Assembly (NCBI RefSeq): GCF_003955665.1
Contig: NZ_RXHU01000006.1
Location: 1 to 46,698 of the forward strand
Direction: 5' to 3'
Length of the DNA stretch: 46,698 nucleotides
Source of the DNA: Paenibacillus whitsoniae
GTDB lineage: Bacteria > Bacillota > Bacilli > Paenibacillales > NBRC-103111
Shown here: piece by piece, positions 41,912 through 46,698 of the stretch
How the letters are laid out: every line of letters begins with the position of its first letter
Position numbering within the stretch: the first letter of the stretch is position 1
Translations under genes and position numbers: made by a program
Notes under the pieces: generated by a model
Told to the model about the DNA's origin: nothing
The model's input: the letters and a program-made list of their open reading frames with translations, nothing else
Database searches by the model: none

Positions 41912-43621
41912 TTATTTCGTCGAGCTCACCTGCAGCAGGTGGGCTTCTTTCACGGAATCAAAATGCGTCAAGGTGAACACGTAGTCACCCTTGTAATACG
42001 AGTTCGTGTACGCGCCCGATCCAGCGCCGACGCCGAGCTCGAGCACATTGTAACCGGCCTCGTTCGGCTCGGTTACTTTTTTGAACGTCTCGATCGCCGG
42101 CTGCAGCAACGCGAGCGGCTTCGAGCCCCAAAGGGCCAGGGACGTGACCACGGCCTCTTTGGGGTTCGTCTTCGACGGCTCTACCAGCAGGGACATCTGG
42201 TAGGCCGGGTAGTTCAGCAGCAGCTTCACGCTGGCTGCTGCCGGAACCGCCGCTGCCGCCCCACCGGCGGCGGCTCCCGCACCGCCCGCCTCCCCAGAGG
42301 CGGCGGGCGAACCCCCGTCAGCGCCTGCGGCTGCTGACGACAACCCGCCGGAGGCGTCCGCAGGCGCCTCCTGGCCCGCGAGCGTGACGCTGTCCGGCTG
42401 CAGCGTCACTTCCTCCGGTTTGCCCAGCAAGTCTTCGACTTTCTTGCTGGACAAACCGAGGAACCCCTGCAGGCTGGCCTGCCCGCCAGCCCAGAAGCTC
42501 CGCAGCAGCGGCGCGCCGTCTGCGTCAAACAACGTACCGAGGCCGTCATAGACGCCGGCCTTGAAATCGCCCTTGTAGACGAGCTTGCCGAGCTCGTCGT
42601 ACGCTTCCCCGGCACCGTTCAGGGTGCCGCTGACGAACGTGCCCTTGAAGCGGGGCACGCTCTTGTCATCGAACAACGTGCCTTCGCCGTTGTACGTCCC
42701 GACCAAAAACTGGCCTTTATATTTCATCAGGCCGTTCGCGCCAAATTCCGTACCGTCCCCGGAATAGACGCCGTTTTTAAAGCCGCCTTCATACACCGGC
42801 AGTCCTTTGGCATCAAACAATTTGCCGGCCCCGTTATACTGCCCCGCTGCAAATTCACCCTCGTACTTGACGATGCCGCCCGCGGAGAAGAGCTTGCCAG
42901 CCCCGTTGTACAGGCCGCCGCTCCACGCGCCGTCATAGACGACATCGCCGCCAGCCGCAAACAGCTTGCCGGCGCCGCCGTACTTGCCATTTTGGAACTC
43001 GCCGATGTACAAAACCTTTTGATTCGCGTCGTACGCCGTGCCCGCACCGTTATACTGATCGCCGGCGAAAGCGCCTGTGTAGAGCAGATGCCCCAGTTCA
43101 TCGTAGGCCGAGCCTTGGCCCGCCCGCTGCCCCTTATCAAAATCGCCCTCATACGCCAGTTTGCCGTTCGGATAATACAGCTTACCTTTGCCGGCGTAGA
43201 CGCCGTCGACGAGATCGCCGACATAGCGCGACGCTTTCTGGGTATCGACGACCTTGCCTGTGCCCGAGAAGCTGGCCAGCTTCGTCGTGTCCTCCTGCAG
43301 AACCGTGACGCGGTGCAGCCACTTGTTCACGATGGCAGGCGGCCGCACAAAAATAAAAAACAACAGCACAAGAATCAGCAGCACGATGCCGAGAAGGAGT
43401 CGCTTGGAGATGTAGTAAGAGCCGATCAGTACATAGTTTTTCAGCGACGTTTCGCGGGTAACGAGAATTTTGCGCAGTACCTGCTGGAATTTCTGAATGG
43501 CCATCTTCGGCAGCCTGCCGACGGTCAATATGGCCTTCATGACTTGCCCGATGAAAGGCGCTACGACGGGCTTGAGCACTTTTTCAAGGGTTTTGATCGG
43601 CTGGATCTCCACAATGTTCAC
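41912..43621 (-). CDS. Membrane-anchored MORN-repeat protein
   Basis: This 569-residue protein begins with a basic/amphipathic region of about 70 residues, followed by one transmembrane helix (about 75-92, LLLGIVLLILVLLFFIFV). Ten uninterrupted 24-residue MORN_2-type repeats fill residues 133-372, each of the form Y-x-G-x-F-x-x-G-x-Y-x-G-x-G. Then come a GLSSKKVEDLLGKPEE segment, a long Ala/Gly linker (about 415-465) and a C-terminal domain of about 100 residues. The N-terminal side is probably cytoplasmic and the repeats external (inference). The start lies 21 bases after the DUF4280 gene, so the two are co-transcribed and probably act together. The length of the repeat array and the linker are unusual for YwqK-type proteins. 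Confidence 0.8.
   Translation of the reverse strand: MNIVEIQPIKTLEKVLKPVVAPFIGQVMKAILTVGRLPKMAIQKFQQVLRKILVTRETSLKNYVLIGSYYISKRLLLGIVLLILVLLFFIFVRPPAIVNKWLHRVTVLQEDTTKLASFSGTGKVVDTQKASRYVGDLVDGVYAGKGKLYYPNGKLAYEGDFDKGQRAGQGSAYDELGHLLYTGAFAGDQYNGAGTAYDANQKVLYIGEFQNGKYGGAGKLFAAGGDVVYDGAWSGGLYNGAGKLFSAGGIVKYEGEFAAGQYNGAGKLFDAKGLPVYEGGFKNGVYSGDGTEFGANGLMKYKGQFLVGTYNGEGTLFDDKSVPRFKGTFVSGTLNGAGEAYDELGKLVYKGDFKAGVYDGLGTLFDADGAPLLRSFWAGGQASLQGFLGLSSKKVEDLLGKPEEVTLQPDSVTLAGQEAPADASGGLSSAAAGADGGSPAASGEAGGAGAAAGGAAAAVPAAASVKLLLNYPAYQMSLLVEPSKTNPKEAVVTSLALWGSKPLALLQPAIETFKKVTEPNEAGYNVLELGVGAGSGAYTNSYYKGDYVFTLTHFDSVKEAHLLQVSSTK
42506..43225 (-). repeat. Ten tandem 72-base coding repeats (MORN)
   Basis: Exactly ten 24-codon units are contiguous here with no insertions, encoding residues 133-372 of the MORN protein. 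Units 4, 5, 6 and 8 share the GAGKLF or GEGTLF segment. Confidence 0.85.
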
Positions 43622-43642
43622 TCCTAAAATGGGGTAAATGCG

Positions 43643-44029
43643 CTAAGGCACCTGAATGGTCATCTGACCGGGCTGTTGAATTTGAATGACGCCGCCCCAG
43701 TTGCACATGCACTTGGACGTGTTGTTGAGCGCCGGCATGTTGGCGACCAGTACGGTCGGTGAGCCGGGCATCCAAGGCGCAGCCGTGACGGGGACGCAGG
43801 GCATCGGCGTCAGCACGCCGAAAGCGGCGGCGGTTGCGGCGGCTACGGTCGGATTGGCCGGCGAGTTGCACATGCCGAACGGCAAAATGTTCGCCATCGG
43901 CTTGTTATCCATGATATTGGCGATCGGCATCGAGGTCAGCACTTTGTTGGCGGGAAGCACCATCAGCGAACTGGGCGCGGCCCCGAACGTGCATTGCAGC
44001 ATGGCACCGCCGCAGACTAGATTTCCCAT
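43643..44029 (-). CDS. DUF4280 (PAAR-like) protein
   Basis: This 128-residue protein starts MGNLVCGGAMLQCTFGAAPS and ends KCMCNWGGVIQIQQPGQMTI, both hallmarks of the DUF4280 family, which is related to PAAR spike-tip proteins of contractile injection and type VI systems. Cysteines at 6 and 13, a central cysteine pair and CMC near the end are likely metal ligands. ATG 44029 has AAGGGAG about nine bases upstream; the in-frame ATG at 44140 has none. No phage-tail, VgrG or sheath gene is visible in the window, so the spike role is inferred. It is co-transcribed with the MORN protein. Confidence 0.85.
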   Translation of the reverse strand: MGNLVCGGAMLQCTFGAAPSSLMVLPANKVLTSMPIANIMDNKPMANILPFGMCNSPANPTVAAATAAAFGVLTPMPCVPVTAAPWMPGSPTVLVANMPALNNTSKCMCNWGGVIQIQQPGQMTIQVP

Positions 44030-44306
44030 GGCAGAAAGTCTCCCTTCAAATACGAGTAGCTGGGCGTAAAGCGAAATATCGTGAAGATGCGCGTCTATTT
44101 TGCGGAATGTGTCAGTGGTTGGAAGAAACATAGCGGACATGACTTGAGACTATTTTCCGTCAGATTTCGCGTCTACTATTACTTTTATACTACTAGAAAA
44201 GAGGTAGAGCGGCAATCCAAACCTGCATTCGATTTGATTCGATATTTTTCTCCAAAGAATGGATGCGAGAGTGTGTAAGATATTGTACTATTAAGAGGAA
44301 GGTTTG

Positions 44307-46698
44307 ATGCGAGCGGAGGGGTTCGTTCTGAAGAGATTGCATGTGTTTAAAATAGGGCTGGCGCTCGTCCTGGGGACGGCTTCGCTGCTGCCTGCCGGCC
44401 TGCGGGCGGAGGCCGCTTCGGTCAAGTCGCTGACGCTGAAAGAAGCCATGGAACGCGGCGTCAAAGTCAGTGCGCAAATGCGCGATGCGAAGAACGACAT
44501 TCTTAAGAAGCAGCTGGAGCTGGAACAGGCGCAGCAGGCCGTGAAAAGCGAAGAAGCCAAGGCGCAGGGGCTGTTTGCCAAAGCACATAATTTAAACCAG
44601 GACATGAGCGTCAAAATGAAGGTGCCGGACGCGCGGTCCCAGCTATTTATTTCCCGGGAAACGTTTCGGCAAACTGCGACAAATGTCGGCTACGAAGTGG
44701 AGAAAGCGTACCTGACCGCTTATCAGGATTTGTCGGCGGAGGGGCGCTCCCGCACGAAGCTGGAGCAAGCGAAAGCGGCGCTGGACGGCGTTCGGACGAA
44801 GCGTAAGTACAACCTGGCAAGCCCCGAGGATCAGGATAAAGCGGAAAAGGCGCTGGAAGAGGCGAACTCGAATTACAAACAGGCGCAATTGACAGCCAAA
44901 GCGAGTCGGCTTGCACTGGGCAAGCTGCTGCAGCTCGATATGGAGAATCCGGTGGCGCTGGAGTTTCGGCCGTTTTGGGCGAATTTGAATCAGGCGGCGC
45001 TGCCAGCTTTGATCGATCGGGGCCAGAAGACGACGCTGTCTTTGCTCAAAGATACGGAATCGCGCCGATTGGCGGACGAGAAGCTGAATGTGACCAAAGA
45101 TCTGCTCAGCTCGAAATTTGGCCCTGCCCGCATGCGGGTGATGGAGGCCATGTACAAGAACCCGGATATCGACATGGATTTGTTTCAAAGCAGCTATGAC
45201 GCAACACTTACGCAGGTGAAGCAGGACTGGCAGGGGTATTTTTGGCTGCTCGGCTTTATTCCCATCCCGAAATCGCTGCTGCAAGGGGAATTTGACGGCC
45301 TGCGGTATTTGGACGACCTCCACAATGCGCTGCCCATCGCCACGATCGAGCAGGGCAAGGCAACGCAGCAGGAAAAAGACAGCCGTACCGCCGTTATCGC
45401 GGACATTCGAGGGGCGTTCCTCGAGGCAAAAGGCACCGAGGAGACGTACGCACAGGCTTTACGCGATCGGGACCGCGCAGTCGATGAATTGGCGAAGGCC
45501 AATCAGAAAGCGAAGCTGAGCCTGATCAAGCAGGACGAGCTACAGTCGTTCAAAGACGCGGTCACGCAGGCTGAGCAAAGTATCCAGCTCGCGCAGATCG
45601 GGTACATGCTGGCAATCGGCAAGCTGGACACGGCGACGGGCGGTGCAGTAAGCCGAACGTATCGGGACGGCATTATTCCGTACCACGATTTGGATGACGG
45701 GTTGTCGGCGGTGAAGACGCAGAAGCCGAAAGCGCCGCTTGGCACTTGGAAAATCAAACAGGCCGTGGGGCCGCTGCTGAGCGATTTCAGCGTAACGGTC
45801 AGTAAGAAGCTTGGCGCAACGGAGTATGCGGTGTTCACGAAAGATGGGAAACGCATCGGCAAGAAGATGAAAGTGAACAAACCTTTGCGCAATTTGGCGT
45901 TGAAATTCAGCGATCCGGATTCGCTCAAAGTTGTACTCTACGCCAAAGGGAAAAAAATAATAGAGCTCCCGCTGGAAGGGAAAGGCAGCGCCGGGCAATT
46001 GGTTGATCCTGCACAGGATGGTGAGGCTGCGGCAGGAGAGGGGAACGGCGGCTCCGGCAACGGCGGCTCTGGCGCGGGTCAGGGTGCAGGCACAGGTGAC
46101 GGCGATAATGGCGAAGGTGACGCAGCAGGCACCGAAGCAGGACTCGGCACAGTCATTATCGGCACGTTCAAAGTGAATCTGGATGCGCTGACGCCGGAGG
46201 CGTTCAATGCCGCTTCGGCGACGATGACGGAGTCCGGTCAGGGTATGCTGTACAAGCCGGATGCGCCGGGCGCTTCCTGGATCGGTATGGATAATATAAC
46301 GGACAGCGACGCACTTGCAAATCCACCGAGTTCGGCGGTATTGTCGCCGACAGCGCTGGCAGCGATTAAGCTGACGGTCGCCATCGACAAGCCTGGCGAG
46401 ATTGCCTCGACGCAGACGCCGGAGGAACTGGCGAAGCAGATCGAGACGCTTAAGAAAGACGTCCTGAAGCTGGAAGAGGACAAAGCAGCGGCTGTCACGG
46501 CGATGAAGCTGATGGACATTGCCAGCCTGTCGGCGCAGCTCAAGGAAGCGCAGGCGAAGCTCGGCATGATGGAGGCGCTGCAAAAAGGCGACAGCCAGGC
46601 GGCGCTCGCGCAGATGGCGCTGGTGAACAACCCCGACGCGTTGGTGGCCGCCATGGCAGAGGAAGCCTCCGAGCCCGAGCCCGGCAACGGAACGGGCA
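44307..46698 (+). CDS. TolC-like secreted coiled-coil protein (3' end cut)
   Basis: The frame is open from ATG 44307 to the window end (797 codons, no stop). A signal peptide (KIGLALVLGTASLLPAGLRAEA) is followed by SVKSLTLKEAMERGVK and two long helical halves with TolC/outer-membrane-factor spacing: AKASRLALGKLLQLD ends the first, and AQIGYMLAIGKLDTATGG ends the second. A beta-like domain, a Gly-rich linker (residues about 575-610) and another coiled coil (QIETLKKDVLKLEEDKAAAV) follow. AGAGGAAGG precedes the ATG by about five bases; TTG 44304 is also possible. It is divergent from the DUF4280/MORN unit; the intervening 277 bases hold no gene and probably both promoters. Confidence 0.82.
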   Translation, partial: MRAEGFVLKRLHVFKIGLALVLGTASLLPAGLRAEAASVKSLTLKEAMERGVKVSAQMRDAKNDILKKQLELEQAQQAVKSEEAKAQGLFAKAHNLNQDMSVKMKVPDARSQLFISRETFRQTATNVGYEVEKAYLTAYQDLSAEGRSRTKLEQAKAALDGVRTKRKYNLASPEDQDKAEKALEEANSNYKQAQLTAKASRLALGKLLQLDMENPVALEFRPFWANLNQAALPALIDRGQKTTLSLLKDTESRRLADEKLNVTKDLLSSKFGPARMRVMEAMYKNPDIDMDLFQSSYDATLTQVKQDWQGYFWLLGFIPIPKSLLQGEFDGLRYLDDLHNALPIATIEQGKATQQEKDSRTAVIADIRGAFLEAKGTEETYAQALRDRDRAVDELAKANQKAKLSLIKQDELQSFKDAVTQAEQSIQLAQIGYMLAIGKLDTATGGAVSRTYRDGIIPYHDLDDGLSAVKTQKPKAPLGTWKIKQAVGPLLSDFSVTVSKKLGATEYAVFTKDGKRIGKKMKVNKPLRNLALKFSDPDSLKVVLYAKGKKIIELPLEGKGSAGQLVDPAQDGEAAAGEGNGGSGNGGSGAGQGAGTGDGDNGEGDAAGTEAGLGTVIIGTFKVNLDALTPEAFNAASATMTESGQGMLYKPDAPGASWIGMDNITDSDALANPPSSAVLSPTALAAIKLTVAIDKPGEIASTQTPEELAKQIETLKKDVLKLEEDKAAAVTAMKLMDIASLSAQLKEAQAKLGMMEALQKGDSQAALAQMALVNNPDALVAAMAEEASEPEPGNGTG

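Noticed and set aside
42992..43627. Plus-strand frame opposite the MORN repeats
   Set aside because: It arises from the repeat codons read in antisense; no start signal or recognisable domain.
1..46698. tRNA or rRNA genes
   Set aside because: I saw no cloverleaf with T-arm GTTCRA box and no rRNA-like blocks anywhere; a covariance-model scan would settle this.

Overview
The window looks like chromosomal DNA of a Paenibacillus-like Firmicute. I infer this from membrane-spanning AraC sensors of the B. subtilis YtdP type, LplB/YtcP-type sugar permeases without their own ATPase, binding proteins carrying the DPDGNGKAD-type segment, an S-layer-anchored giant glycosidase, stalk-domain proteins, frequent TTG starts and AAAGGAG-type ribosome binding sites. 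The first 20 bases carry the Nextera/Tn5 mosaic end, so the left end is a sequencing-library artefact at a contig edge. The right end cuts through a gene.

Region 1 (about 0.2-17.8 kb) is a polysaccharide-utilisation locus: a membrane AraC sensor, a short leader ORF with a cre-like site, a secreted clan GH-A glycoside hydrolase, two ABC permeases, a lipoprotein binding protein, a 1,814-residue paralogue of the hydrolase with CBM9-like, Ig-like and three SLH domains, and a third secreted paralogue. The likely logic is that one wall-anchored and two released enzymes cut the same polymer, the lipoprotein and permeases import the fragments, and the sensor reports the substrate. No transporter ATPase is encoded, so a shared MsmX-like ATPase elsewhere is probable.

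Region 2 (17.8-19.85 kb) holds rarD between two arrays of four short hairpins. The arrays have different stem sequences but nearly the same spacing (51/61/50 and 52/63/52 bases). Region 3 (19.85-29.4 kb) is a second sugar locus: AraC sensor, binding protein, two permeases and a cytoplasmic GH95-like enzyme with altered active-site positions and a C-terminal sandwich domain resembling that of rhamnogalacturonan acetylesterases.

Region 4 (29.4-41.5 kb) is visibly more AT-rich in places and full of gene remnants: a P-type ATPase tail, a MerR tail, a DinB-family gene, an N-terminally deleted SDR, a TetR head and a stalk-domain copy. They are interspersed with copies of a dispersed repeat (core near AACGGGACACGATAG, often followed by a terminator hairpin). 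Intact genes here include tspO, NUDIX, GNAT, NIPSNAP, a zinc-independent MDR oxidoreductase, a VOC protein, and a coherent electrophile/chlorine-stress module (TetR regulator, quinone-reductase-like flavoprotein, rclA). Each transcription unit of that module carries a copy of one operator-like motif.

Region 5 (41.9-46.7 kb) is the most unusual. A two-gene unit encodes a PAAR-like DUF4280 protein and a single-pass membrane protein with ten exact 24-residue MORN-type repeats. Divergent from it is a secreted TolC-like coiled-coil protein that runs off the end. Spike-like, membrane-anchored and TolC-like parts side by side in a monoderm suggest an uncharacterised envelope or secretion apparatus.
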